This document shows, in pieces, positions 15,425-23,533 of a stretch of DNA of 36,564 nucleotides. The notes under the pieces were generated by a model. The model saw only the letters and a program-made list of their open reading frames with translations. It made no database searches and was not told where the DNA came from. Made by a program: the position numbers and the translations under genes. The stretch comes from JBKHJZ01 sp046537875 (GTDB lineage Bacteria > Actinomycetota > Acidimicrobiia > Acidimicrobiales > VFJN01). The stretch lies in assembly GCA_046537875.1 (NCBI GenBank), contig JBKHJZ010000012.1:1-36564 (forward strand), read 5' to 3'. How positions within the stretch are numbered: position 1 is the stretch's first letter; each line of letters opens with the position of its first letter.

Positions 15425-15571
15425 GGCAGCTTGGGAACCCTTCGCCACTGGGGCCGGCGGCTGCGCAGCATCGCCTCCGCGCTCGGACGATCATGTGCCG
15501 CCCTGAGGCGACCGCCCCACCCGTCGTCCGGTGGTCGCTGCATGGCGGGCGACATGCCTACCGTGCGGTCC

Positions 15572-16426
15572 GTGACTCCAGAGGAGCCGATCCGACCGGG
15601 CGTCCCGGGGGCCCAGTACCTGAGCGCCGAGTACGTGATCGACGAGCTCGGCGCCCACGGGGCGCGCCGGCTCCGCACCCTGACCACGCCCAAGGTGCTG
15701 GTGCTGGGGATCGTCGGGGGAGCGTTCATCACGATCGGTGCGCTGTTCTCGGCGCTGCTCGCCACCGGAACCGAGAACCCGGGGATTGAACGGCTCCTCG
15801 AGGGGTTCGGGTTCTCCGCGGGCTTCTTCTTCGTGATCCTGTCAGGCGCCGCACTCTTCACCGAGGCGAACGTCGTCATGCCGGCCACCGCCGTCCGCCG
15901 CGAGCCGGGGGTCACGGCGGCGAGGATCGCCCGCTTCTGGGGCCTCGCCCTGGTCGGGAACGTCGTCGGCGCTTTGCTCGTCGGCTACGCCCTCCACCTG
16001 GCCCAGCGCTATCCGGCAGACGTCGACGCCCTTCTCGACGAGATCGTGGACCGCAAGCTCTCCTACCGGCGCATCGGCGGCACGGGCGCCTGGTTCCAGG
16101 TGCTGCTCTCCGGGATCCTCGCCAACTGGCTCGTGGGCATGGCGGCCTTCTTCGCGACGATGGGCCGCACGGTCGTCGGCAAGTACATCCCTGTCTTCCT
16201 GGCCGTCACTGCCTTCGTCGCCGCGAACTTCCAGCACAGCCCCGCCAACATCGGGTTCTTCTCCATCGTCGAGGCCGCCGGGCGCGGCCCGGGCTGGGAC
16301 GTGGCGTTCGGCTGGAACCTGGTACCCGCCGGGATCGGGAACGTGATCGGCGGGGCGCTGCTCGTGGTGCTCCCGTTCTGCTACGAGACGCGCGGGCGCT
16401 CGGGTGCCCCGGCACGCGGCGAGTAG
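15572..16426 (+). CDS. Formate/nitrite transporter (FNT) family channel
   Basis: 284-aa membrane protein of the FNT (FocA/NirC-like) family, a usual size. Hydrophobic segments include GIVGGAFITIGALFSALL and GAWFQVLLSGILANWLVGMA, the latter close to the conserved gating segment of the family, and the end shows NLVPAGIGNVIGGALLV, a signature FNT motif. It should pass formate, nitrite or a related small anion. The GTG at 15572 follows a TACCGT box by 7 nt (leaderless); ATGs at 15554 and 15542 are alternatives with no better ribosome site. The 3' end overlaps the convergent mauE-like gene by 46 bp. Confidence 0.85.
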   Translation: MTPEEPIRPGVPGAQYLSAEYVIDELGAHGARRLRTLTTPKVLVLGIVGGAFITIGALFSALLATGTENPGIERLLEGFGFSAGFFFVILSGAALFTEANVVMPATAVRREPGVTAARIARFWGLALVGNVVGALLVGYALHLAQRYPADVDALLDEIVDRKLSYRRIGGTGAWFQVLLSGILANWLVGMAAFFATMGRTVVGKYIPVFLAVTAFVAANFQHSPANIGFFSIVEAAGRGPGWDVAFGWNLVPAGIGNVIGGALLVVLPFCYETRGRSGAPARGE

Positions 16427-16866
16427 GGCGCGGCAACCGTCGCGTGTCGGGCACGGACCCACCACGCCAGCGCGACGAACTCGAGGTCCTCGACGAGGAT
16501 CCACCATCGCAGCGGTTGCGCCAGGTGGACGCCGAAGCAGCCGCAGTTGTCGAGCGTGAGGCCGCGGGCGAAGGCCTGCGCGGCGAGCAGGCTCCAGGTC
16601 AGGGCCACGGCGAGCGCCACCGATGTCGCCCGGTGCCGCCGGGAGGTGTCGCGCGAGACCAGACCGACGGCCGCGATCAGCTCGCCGGTGATCAGGGCTG
16701 CTGCACCGACCCGGGCGACGGCCGTGCCGCCGAGATCGTACGACGCAACGATGTCGACGAAGCCGCCCGGGTTGCTCAGCTGACCGGCGGCCATCGCGAG
16801 CAGCAGCCCGGCCAGGACGAGGCGGGGCACCGCACGTCGAGCCGGGGGATGTGCCGCACGCTCCAT
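16381..16866 (-). CDS. MauE/DoxX-like membrane protein
   Basis: 161-aa protein with four hydrophobic segments and the conserved NCGCFG motif of the MauE family near residue 110. MauE-type proteins assist disulfide formation or reduction outside the membrane, and some are related to the membrane part of redox relay systems, so it fits the nearby CcdA and TlpA genes. The ATG at 16866 is 8 nt after the GTT of a SigR-like box. The last 46 bp overlap the 3' end of the FNT gene on the other strand. It follows disulfide reductase 2 by 65 bp on the same strand. Confidence 0.8.
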   Translation of the reverse strand: MERAAHPPARRAVPRLVLAGLLLAMAAGQLSNPGGFVDIVASYDLGGTAVARVGAAALITGELIAAVGLVSRDTSRRHRATSVALAVALTWSLLAAQAFARGLTLDNCGCFGVHLAQPLRWWILVEDLEFVALAWWVRARHATVAAPYSPRAGAPERPRVS

Positions 16867-16874
16867 GACAAGGG

Positions 16875-16900
16875 AACCCGGTCGCGGAGCCGGAACGTCC
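16875..16900 (-). promoter_or_regulatory. Weaker SigR-type promoter of the mauE-like gene
   Basis: Minus strand: GGACG (16900-16896), 18 nt, GTT (16877-16875) in GGGTTCCC, then 8 nt to the ATG at 16866. The -10 and its distance to the start match the strong sites; the -35 has one change in the GGAA core. Confidence 0.45.
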
Positions 16901-16931
16901 CGGGGGGCCGGGAGCGCCGGCCGGCGCGGGT

Positions 16932-18320
16932 TCACCGGTGCGCCGCCGTGGCCTGTCGGCCTCCCGTCTCCATGAAGAGCTGGGCCGCGGCTTGGCGGAC
17001 GGCCACCGACCAGGTGGGGTAGGCGTGCACGGTCTGCGCGAGCCGGCCGGCGAACATGTCGGTGCGCATGGCGAGTGCCGGTTCGTGGATCATCTCTCCC
17101 GCGCGGCCTGCGACGATCGTGGCGCCGAGGACGCGGCCTCCGCCGGTGTTGCGCAGGACGCGCCGGGGTCCGGCGATGAGCTTCACGAACCCGCGGGTCT
17201 CCCCCGCGGCGATGGCGCGGTCGACCTCGGTCATCGGCAGGTAGGCGACGCGGCCGCCCCGCTCGGCTGCCTCCGTCTCGGTGATGCCCACCCGCCCCAC
17301 CTCGGGATCGGTGAAGGTGACCCACGGCACCGCGTCGGTGCGGAACCGCCGGCGCCCCGATCGCCCGAGCGCGTTGGCGGCGGCGACGCGACCCATCTCG
17401 TCGGCCGCGTGCGTGAACTGCAGGCGACCCGTCACGTCGCCGGCCGCCCACACGCCGCTGGCCGTCGTCGCCAGCGTGTCGGCGGTGGCGACGAACCCGC
17501 GGGTGGTCTCGACACCCGCAGCGTCGAGCCCGAGCCCTTGGATCGTCCCGGTGCGGCCGGCGGCGACCAGCACCCGCTGCACCTCGAGGGTTCCGCCGCC
17601 CGCAAGATTCAGCCGCGCGCCCCCGTTCCGAGCAAGCGGCTCGACCCGGACGACGGCGTCCGCGGTCCGGACGCTGACCCCGTCGGCGCTCAGCGCCTCG
17701 GACACGACGGCGGACGCGTCGGGTTCCTCGTGGGGCAGGACCCGATCGAGCGCTTCGACCAGGGTCACGGTGGAGCCGAGCCGCGCGAAGGCCTGGGCCA
17801 GCTCGCACCCGGTGGCCCCGCCGCCGAGCACCGCCAGCGACGTGGGCGCTGCGTCGAGGCCCCACACCGTCTCGGTCGTCAGGTGGTCGACGTCGCCGAG
17901 CCCGTCGATCGGCGGGACCGCGGGGTGGGCACCGGTGGCGATGACGATCCGCCGGGCGCGGGCCAGTGTCCCGTCGACCTCGAGAACGCCCGGTTCCCGG
18001 AACGTCGCCCAGCCGTGGGCGACGTCCACCCCTTCGCGCTGCAGCACGTCGTCGGTCTCGGTGGCGGCGACGACGTCGACGGCACGTCGGGCGGCGGCGA
18101 TGGCCCGATCGAAGGGGAGGCGACGCCGGGCCGCGTCGATGAGCGCCTTGGACGGCACGCAGCCTGTGAACGTGCAATCGCCGCCCAGCGGTCCCTGCTG
18201 GACGAGCAGGACCCTGGCGCCTCGCCGGGCGCCGGCGCGAGCGGCAGCCAGGCCGGCCGCGCCGGCACCGACGACGACGAGATCGGCGTGGCGGTCGGCG
18301 CCACCGGACGTTGCGGTCAT
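16932..18320 (-). CDS. FAD-dependent disulfide oxidoreductase (mercuric reductase fold), copy 2
   Basis: 462-aa paralogue of the enzyme at 5844-7214. FAD motif GAGAAG (about 18-23), redox disulfide C49/C54 in GGDCTFTGCVPSK, NAD(P)H motif LGGGATGCE and WAAGDV for FAD are all present. The C-terminal HPT is again YPT (HAYPTWSVAVRQ), and the following acidic partner is missing too, so it is further from true lipoamide or glutathione reductases than copy 1. A quinone, metal or unusual thiol substrate is likely. The ATG at 18320 is 8 nt from a SigR-type -10, so the message should be leaderless. The mauE-like gene follows. Confidence 0.85.
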   Translation of the reverse strand: MTATSGGADRHADLVVVGAGAAGLAAARAGARRGARVLLVQQGPLGGDCTFTGCVPSKALIDAARRRLPFDRAIAAARRAVDVVAATETDDVLQREGVDVAHGWATFREPGVLEVDGTLARARRIVIATGAHPAVPPIDGLGDVDHLTTETVWGLDAAPTSLAVLGGGATGCELAQAFARLGSTVTLVEALDRVLPHEEPDASAVVSEALSADGVSVRTADAVVRVEPLARNGGARLNLAGGGTLEVQRVLVAAGRTGTIQGLGLDAAGVETTRGFVATADTLATTASGVWAAGDVTGRLQFTHAADEMGRVAAANALGRSGRRRFRTDAVPWVTFTDPEVGRVGITETEAAERGGRVAYLPMTEVDRAIAAGETRGFVKLIAGPRRVLRNTGGGRVLGATIVAGRAGEMIHEPALAMRTDMFAGRLAQTVHAYPTWSVAVRQAAAQLFMETGGRQATAAHR

Positions 18321-18326
18321 GGTGCA

Positions 18327-18354
18327 GGAACCCTGCCAGACGCGGCCTGCTTCC
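18327..18354. promoter_or_regulatory. SigR-type promoter of disulfide reductase 2, near-symmetric
   Basis: Minus strand: GGAAG (18354-18350), 18 nt, GTT (18331-18329), then 8 nt to the ATG at 18320. On the plus strand the same bases read GGAAC-N18-CTT (18327-18352), one base from consensus, facing the NrtS-like gene at 18400. Confidence 0.6.
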
Positions 18355-18399
18355 CGGCGGCGTTGGCCGCCACAGGCGCTCCTGCTAGGACGTCGGGGC

Positions 18400-18711
18400 A
18401 TGGCAATGCGACCCGTGTGGCCCAGGTCTGCCGCGCCCGGGTCCACCGGCCCCCGGGCGGGCCCGCCGACCTGGACGACGTGGCGGGAGGCGGTCGGCGT
18501 CGTTCTCCACCGCCCGCACCTCCGGCGGACCGTGGCCATCGCTCTCGTCGTGGGGACGGTGTTGTTCTGCATCAACCAGCTCGACGTGGTCCTGCGCGGT
18601 GACGCCACGGCCGCGGTGTGGATCAAGTCGACCGCGACGTACCTGGTCCCGTTCGTCGTCTCCAACGTGGGTGTTCTCGTCGGCAGCCGAGTCCGGTCTG
18701 ATCCGGGATGA
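18400..18711 (+). CDS. NrtS-like small membrane protein
   Basis: 103-aa protein. After a Pro/Arg-rich start of about 35 residues come two hydrophobic segments, VAIALVVGTVLFCINQ and TATYLVPFVVSNVGVLVG, the pattern of the small NrtS nitrate/nitrite transport family (INQ before the loop, YLVPFxVSN after it). It may work with the formate/nitrite channel nearby, but direct evidence is lacking. The ATG at 18400 is used; an ATG two codons later is equivalent. It is divergent from disulfide reductase 2, and the shared gap holds a near-symmetric SigR-type site. Confidence 0.65.
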   Translation: MAMRPVWPRSAAPGSTGPRAGPPTWTTWREAVGVVLHRPHLRRTVAIALVVGTVLFCINQLDVVLRGDATAAVWIKSTATYLVPFVVSNVGVLVGSRVRSDPG

Positions 18712-18748
18712 ACGGACCAGCCGCCGCGGCGAATTCCGGCCGAGCGGG

Positions 18749-18774
18749 GGAAGCCCACGGCGGCTGAGCGGGTT
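18749..18774 (+). promoter_or_regulatory. SigR-type promoter of the pentose-phosphate operon
   Basis: GGAAG at 18749-18753, exactly 18 nt, GTT at 18772-18774, then 9 nt to the ATG at 18784. It sits in a 72-bp gap and is the only promoter I can see for the seven-gene operon. The spacing again makes the first gene leaderless. Confidence 0.6.
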
Positions 18775-18783
18775 ACCGTCCCG

Positions 18784-19713
18784 ATGGTACGTGCGACGCG
18801 GGGCGATCCCCTGAGGGAGCCGGTCGTTCTCGCGGTCGACCTCGGGGGCACCCGGATGCGGGTCGCCCTCGTGGGACCCGACGGTGCGATCGTGCACCGC
18901 CACGAGCAGCCGACGCCACGCGGCTCGCCCTGCCCCGACGCGCTCGACGAGCTCGTCGGGAACGTGCGCGGGAACGGCCTCCCCGCGCGTGCCGTCGTTG
19001 GTGTCCCGGGGCTCGTGGACTACCACCGGGGGCGGCTCGAGCACGCGCCCAACCTCCCCCCTGGCTGGGCGGAGACCATCTCGGCATCTCACTTCGGTGC
19101 CATCCTCGGTCTTCCGGTCGCACTCGCCAACGACGCCGACATGGCGGCGCTCGGAGAGACATGGTTCGGCGCCGGCCGTGGCCTGCGCGACGTCGTCTAC
19201 CTGACGGTGTCCACCGGGGTGGGCGCCGGCGTCGTGCTCGGCGGCAAGCTCGTGCACGGCCGGCGGTCCGCCGCCGAGGTCGGCCACACGATCCTCGACC
19301 TGTCCGCCCGCCGGGACGGTCGGCCGGCGACGGTGGAGCAGCTCGGCTCCGGCACGGCCCTGGCTCGCGCCGCGGGCGACGCCGGCCTGCCCGCCGACGG
19401 CGCCGCCGTCGTCGAGTCGGTGCGGGCCGGGGACGCCCTCGCGACGGCGGTGTGGGAGGGTGTCGTCGCCGCCGTCGCGGCCACGGCGACCAACCTCGCC
19501 CACCTGTTCGCTCCCGAGATGATCATCCTGGGCGGCGGTGTCGGACGTACCGGTGACCTCCTGCTCGGGCCGGTGCGGGCCGCCGTCGCCGAGCAGGGAC
19601 CCGTACGCTCCGGCCACATCCCGGTCGTCGGCGCCGATCTCGGGGACGACGCCGGGCTGGTCGGGGCTGCGGCGTGGCCGGCGACATGCGCCGCCGACCG
19701 AGGGACCGACTGA
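18784..19713 (+). CDS. ROK-family sugar kinase (probable glucokinase)
   Basis: 309 aa, usual for the family. The ATP phosphate-binding motif is AVDLGGTRMR (about 17-26), the catalytic-region Asp is in LANDADMAALGE, and a second ATP loop is VSTGVGAGVVLGG. The zinc-binding CxCGxxGCxE of most ROK kinases is absent: the region after GHTILD reads SARRDGRPATVEQLGSG. It opens an operon for the oxidative and non-oxidative pentose phosphate pathway, so making glucose 6-phosphate for Zwf is the likely role. The start is set by the leaderless SigR-type promoter. Its stop overlaps the next ATG by one base (TGATG). Confidence 0.8.
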   Translation: MVRATRGDPLREPVVLAVDLGGTRMRVALVGPDGAIVHRHEQPTPRGSPCPDALDELVGNVRGNGLPARAVVGVPGLVDYHRGRLEHAPNLPPGWAETISASHFGAILGLPVALANDADMAALGETWFGAGRGLRDVVYLTVSTGVGAGVVLGGKLVHGRRSAAEVGHTILDLSARRDGRPATVEQLGSGTALARAAGDAGLPADGAAVVESVRAGDALATAVWEGVVAAVAATATNLAHLFAPEMIILGGGVGRTGDLLLGPVRAAVAEQGPVRSGHIPVVGADLGDDAGLVGAAAWPATCAADRGTD

Positions 19714-20357
19714 TGACACAGCACAGCGTCGGGGGCAGGTCGGTCGGGCCGGCCCAGCGGGTCGTCGTCGTGCGCCACGGTGAGACGACGTGGAGCGCCG
19801 CGGGCCGACACACCAGCCGGACCGACCTTCCCCTGACGCCGGACGGGCGCGCCGCGGCCGAGGCGCTCCATCGGGCGCTGGCGCCCCGGACGTTCGCCCG
19901 CGTCTTCACCAGCCCGCTGGAGCGGGCGCGCGCCACCTGCGAGCTGGTCGGTCTGGGGCCGCGTGCCGAGGTGCGACGGCAGCTGGCCGAGTGGGACTAC
20001 GGCGACTACGAGGGGCTGACCACCGCCGAGATCCGCCGGTCGGCGCCGGGCTGGTCGCTGTGGACGGACGGCGCACCGGGCGGCGAGACGCCCGACGAGG
20101 TGCGCGAGCGGGTGGATGCGTTCATTCGCGAGCTGTGTGCCGTCGAGGGCGATGTCGCTCTGTTCTCGCACGGTCACCTGTCGCGTGCACTGGCTGCACG
20201 CTGGATCGATCTGCCGGTGTCCGCCGGGCAGTCGTTGCTCTTCGGGACCGCCGCGGTCGGCGTGCTCGGTTGGGACCGCGGCGCACCGGTGATCGAGAGG
20301 TGGAACGATGACAGCCACCTCAGGTGCCCGGGATCGTCCGCCGGGGGGCCGGGGTGA
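19713..20357 (+). CDS. Histidine phosphatase (phosphoglycerate-mutase-like)
   Basis: 214-aa histidine phosphatase. The phosphohistidine motif RHGET is near residue 21, and the second catalytic histidine is in FSHGHLSRALA near 150. It is shorter than cofactor-dependent phosphoglycerate mutases and more like broad phosphatases. In this operon a sugar-phosphate substrate is plausible, in the manner of the fructose-bisphosphatase-like members, but that is inference. The ATG at 19713 overlaps the kinase stop, and its own TGA overlaps the GTG of transketolase (GTGA). Confidence 0.85.
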   Translation: MTQHSVGGRSVGPAQRVVVVRHGETTWSAAGRHTSRTDLPLTPDGRAAAEALHRALAPRTFARVFTSPLERARATCELVGLGPRAEVRRQLAEWDYGDYEGLTTAEIRRSAPGWSLWTDGAPGGETPDEVRERVDAFIRELCAVEGDVALFSHGHLSRALAARWIDLPVSAGQSLLFGTAAVGVLGWDRGAPVIERWNDDSHLRCPGSSAGGPG

Positions 20358-22426
20358 CCGCTGAGGTCGCCACGGTCCGCTCCCGCGCCGGTGTGGCCGC
20401 CCTGGCCGGCCATCTTCCGACGCCCGAGGGTCCGACGGGCGGGGCCGTGAACGCGTTGCGGTTCCTGGCCGTGGATGCGGTCGAGCGGGCCGAGTCCGGG
20501 CACCCCGGCACGGCCATGGCCCTCGCACCGCTCGCTCACGCGCTGTTCACGCGGCATCTGCGCCACGACCCCGCCGATCCCCGCTGGCCCGATCGGGACC
20601 GGTTCGTGTTGTCGATCGGCCATGCGTCGATGCTGCTCTACGGTGCGTTGCACCTGTCGGGCTATGACCTGCCGCTCGATGACCTGCGGCGGTTCCGACA
20701 GGGGGGCTCGCGGGCGCCGGGGCATCCCGAGCCCTGGGTGACGCCGGGTGTCGAGGCGGTGACCGGCCCGTTGGGCCAGGGGGTCGCCAACGGGGTGGGG
20801 ATGGCGCTGGCCGAGCGGATGCTGGCAGCGCGGTTCAACCGTCCGGGCCACGCGATCGTGGATCACCGCACGTGGGTGTTCGCCGGGGATGGCGACATGA
20901 TGGAGGGCGTGGCCGGCGAGGCTGCGTCGCTCGCCGGGCACCTGCGCCTGGGCCGGCTCACGGTGTTCTACGACGACAACCGGATCTCGCTCGAGGGCTC
21001 GACCAGGCTGCACTTCAGCGAGGACGTGGGCACCCGGTTCGCCGGGTACGGCTGGCAGGTGCTGCGTCTCTTCGACGTGGCGGACGCGGCGGCGATCGAC
21101 GAGGTGGTCGCGGATGCGCAGGCCGATGGGGACCGGCCGACGCTGGTGATCGTCCACACCCACATCGGGATGGGGTCACCGGTGGTCGACACCGCCGCAG
21201 CACACGGCGCTCCGCTCGGGGAGGCGGGCGCAGCGTCGGCCCGGAGGGCTCTCGGCTGGCCGCATCGGCCGTTCGAGATCCCCCAAGCGGTGTACGACCA
21301 CTGGCGCGAGGGGGTCTCGGGCCGGGCCCGGGCACGCACCGAGTGGCTCGCGGCGATGGACCGCTACCGGACCTCGCATCCCGAGCTGGCGGCGGAGCAC
21401 GAACGCGTCCAGTCCGGCCGGCTCCCGGACGGCTGGGAGCAGGCCGTGCCCCGCTTCGAGCCCGGGGCCCGGATCGCGACGCGCCGCGCCTCGGGGCAGG
21501 CGCTCAACTCCCTGGCCGCGGCCGTCCCCGAACTGGTCGGCGGCGCCGCCGACCTGGCGCCGTCGACGCTCACCTACCTCCACGACGGAGACGACGTCGG
21601 GCCGCGCCGGTTCGCGGGGCGGAACGTGCACTTCGGCGTGCGCGAGCACGCCATGGGGGCGATCCTCAACGGCATGGCCGCCCATGGCGGCCTGCGCGTG
21701 TACGGCGCCACGTTCTTCGTGTTCAGCGACTACCTGCGGCCCGCCATCCGCCTGGCCGCCCTGCAGCGCCTGCCCGTCGTGTACGTGTTCACCCACGACT
21801 CGATCGGGCTGGGAGAGGACGGGCCCACCCACCAGCCCGTCGAGCACCTCGCCTCGCTGCGCGCCATGCCCGGGTTGCGGGTGGTCCGCCCGGCCGACGC
21901 CAACGAGACGGCGCAGGCGTGGGCACAGGCGCTCGACCACCCGGGCCCGACAGCGCTCGTGCTGTCGCGCCAGGCATTGCCGGTGCTGCCCCCGGAGCTG
22001 GTCGACGTCTCGTCCGGTGCGTCGGTGCTGGCGCCGGGCGACGACGCCGCCATCGTGGCCACCGGCTCGGAGGTCGAGGTGGCGCTGACCGCCGCCGAGG
22101 TGCTCCGCGACGAGGGCGTCGGGGCCCGCGTCGTGTCGCTGCCGTCGTGGGAGGTGTTCGCCGAGCAGGACGAGGCGGTCCGGCACCGGATCCTGCCGCC
22201 CGGCGTCCCGTCGGTGGCGGTGGAGGCCGCATCGCCGTTCGGGTGGCGTGACCTGGTCGACGACGTGGTCGCACTGTCGGGTTTCGGCGCATCGGCGCCG
22301 GCCGGCGTCCTCTACGCCGACCTCGGGATCACCGCAGACGCGGTGGCCGAGCGGGTCCGCCACCTGCTCGCGCAGGGCCAGGCGGCCCCACCGGGCGCCG
22401 GCGAGCAGGAAGGGAGCACCACGTGA
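20354..22426 (+). CDS. tkt: Transketolase
   Basis: 690-aa transketolase, usual length. It moves two-carbon units between ketose and aldose phosphates using thiamine diphosphate and a divalent metal. Visible marks are the N-terminal AESGHPGTAMALAPLAHALF, the TPP/metal motif GDGDMMEG through FYDDN, the central HFGVREHAMGAILNGMA with the catalytic Glu of the Pyr domain, and a C-terminal ATGSEVEVAL domain. The GTG at 20354 overlaps the phosphatase stop; an ATG at 20324 would add ten residues. It sits next to transaldolase, as in many actinobacterial pentose-phosphate clusters. Confidence 0.95.
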   Translation: MTAEVATVRSRAGVAALAGHLPTPEGPTGGAVNALRFLAVDAVERAESGHPGTAMALAPLAHALFTRHLRHDPADPRWPDRDRFVLSIGHASMLLYGALHLSGYDLPLDDLRRFRQGGSRAPGHPEPWVTPGVEAVTGPLGQGVANGVGMALAERMLAARFNRPGHAIVDHRTWVFAGDGDMMEGVAGEAASLAGHLRLGRLTVFYDDNRISLEGSTRLHFSEDVGTRFAGYGWQVLRLFDVADAAAIDEVVADAQADGDRPTLVIVHTHIGMGSPVVDTAAAHGAPLGEAGAASARRALGWPHRPFEIPQAVYDHWREGVSGRARARTEWLAAMDRYRTSHPELAAEHERVQSGRLPDGWEQAVPRFEPGARIATRRASGQALNSLAAAVPELVGGAADLAPSTLTYLHDGDDVGPRRFAGRNVHFGVREHAMGAILNGMAAHGGLRVYGATFFVFSDYLRPAIRLAALQRLPVVYVFTHDSIGLGEDGPTHQPVEHLASLRAMPGLRVVRPADANETAQAWAQALDHPGPTALVLSRQALPVLPPELVDVSSGASVLAPGDDAAIVATGSEVEVALTAAEVLRDEGVGARVVSLPSWEVFAEQDEAVRHRILPPGVPSVAVEAASPFGWRDLVDDVVALSGFGASAPAGVLYADLGITADAVAERVRHLLAQGQAAPPGAGEQEGSTT

Positions 22427-23514
22427 ACGGCCTCCAACAGCTCCACCAGGCGGGGCAGAGCGTCTGGCTGGACAACATCCGCAGGGATCTGCTCACCAGC
22501 GGGACCCTCTCCCGCTACATCGCCGACTACGCCGTCACCGGGGTGACGTCGAACCCCACGATCCTCGAGAAGGCGATCTCCGGCAGCGCCGACTACGACG
22601 ACAGCGTCCGGGCCCACCTGGCTGCCGGTCACCGGGACACCGAGGACCTCGTGTTCGCACTGGCCCTGGAGGACCTCGTCGAGGCTGCCGACCTGCTACG
22701 GCCCACCTTCGACGCGACCCGGGGCGCAGACGGCTACGTGTCGGTCGAGGTGCCGCCCGACCTCGCGCACGACGCCGGCGCCACGGTGTCGGCCGGGCGT
22801 GCGCTGTTCGCCCGGGCCGGGCGGCCGAACCTGCTGGTCAAGGTGCCGGGCACCCCGCCCGGGCTCGTGGCGGTGGAGGAGCTGGTGGGCTCGGGCGTCC
22901 CGGTCAACGTCACGCTGCTGTTCTCCACCGCCCACTACCTGGCGGCGGCCGAGGCCTACCTGCGCGGCATCGAAGGCCGTCGAGCGCGGGGTCTGCCCCT
23001 GCCGGTCGGTTCGGTCGCCTCGCTGTTCGTGTCGCGCTGGGACGCGGCCGCCGACCCCACGCTGCCCGCCGGCCTGCGCAGCCGGCTCGGCCTCGCCGTC
23101 GTGCAGAAGACCTACGCCGCCTACTGCGACCTGCTCGCCTCCGCCCGGTGGCGCAGCCTCGCGGCCGGCGGGGCACTGCCCCAGAAGGTCCTGTGGGCGA
23201 GCACGTCGACGAAGAACCCCGACCTGCCCGACACCTACTACCTGGGGCGCCTGGCCGCACCGGCCACCATCGACACCGTTCCCGAGCCGACGCTGCTCGC
23301 CTTCGGTGAGCACGGTGCGGTCTGTGACCTGCTCCAACCCGACGAGGCGGCCGCCGAGGAGACCCTCGCCCGCCTCGCCGACGCAGGCGTCGACCTCGAC
23401 GGTCTCGCCGCACAGCTCCAGGCCAAGGGTGCCGCCGCCTTCTCGGCGTCGTGGTCGGCGCTGCTCACGTGCGTGAACGACAAGATCCGGGCACTCGAAC
23501 CATCCGCTCCGTAG
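22423..23514 (+). CDS. tal: Transaldolase
   Basis: 363-aa actinobacterial-type transaldolase, which transfers a dihydroxyacetone unit from sedoheptulose 7-phosphate to glyceraldehyde 3-phosphate. The N-terminal SVWLDNIRRDLL and the GVTSNPTILEKAI block are family signatures. The Schiff-base lysine should be the one in NLLVKVPGTP, and ASTSTKNPDLPDTYY is the conserved late loop. The GTG start overlaps the transketolase stop (GTGA) and is preceded by GGAAGGGAG. Confidence 0.95.
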   Translation: MNGLQQLHQAGQSVWLDNIRRDLLTSGTLSRYIADYAVTGVTSNPTILEKAISGSADYDDSVRAHLAAGHRDTEDLVFALALEDLVEAADLLRPTFDATRGADGYVSVEVPPDLAHDAGATVSAGRALFARAGRPNLLVKVPGTPPGLVAVEELVGSGVPVNVTLLFSTAHYLAAAEAYLRGIEGRRARGLPLPVGSVASLFVSRWDAAADPTLPAGLRSRLGLAVVQKTYAAYCDLLASARWRSLAAGGALPQKVLWASTSTKNPDLPDTYYLGRLAAPATIDTVPEPTLLAFGEHGAVCDLLQPDEAAAEETLARLADAGVDLDGLAAQLQAKGAAAFSASWSALLTCVNDKIRALEPSAP

Positions 23515-23533
23515 GAAAGAAGGAGCACGACCC

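Noticed and set aside
15433..15440. GGGAACCC upstream of the FNT gene
   Set aside because: Neither strand has a matching partner at 18 nt, so it was not called a SigR-type promoter.
13746..15506. A 586-codon open plus-strand frame antisense to the radical SAM gene
   Set aside because: Its product is Gly/Val/Asp-rich with no recognisable motif, and it lies opposite a gene with clear Fe-S motifs. Long antisense frames are normal at this GC content.
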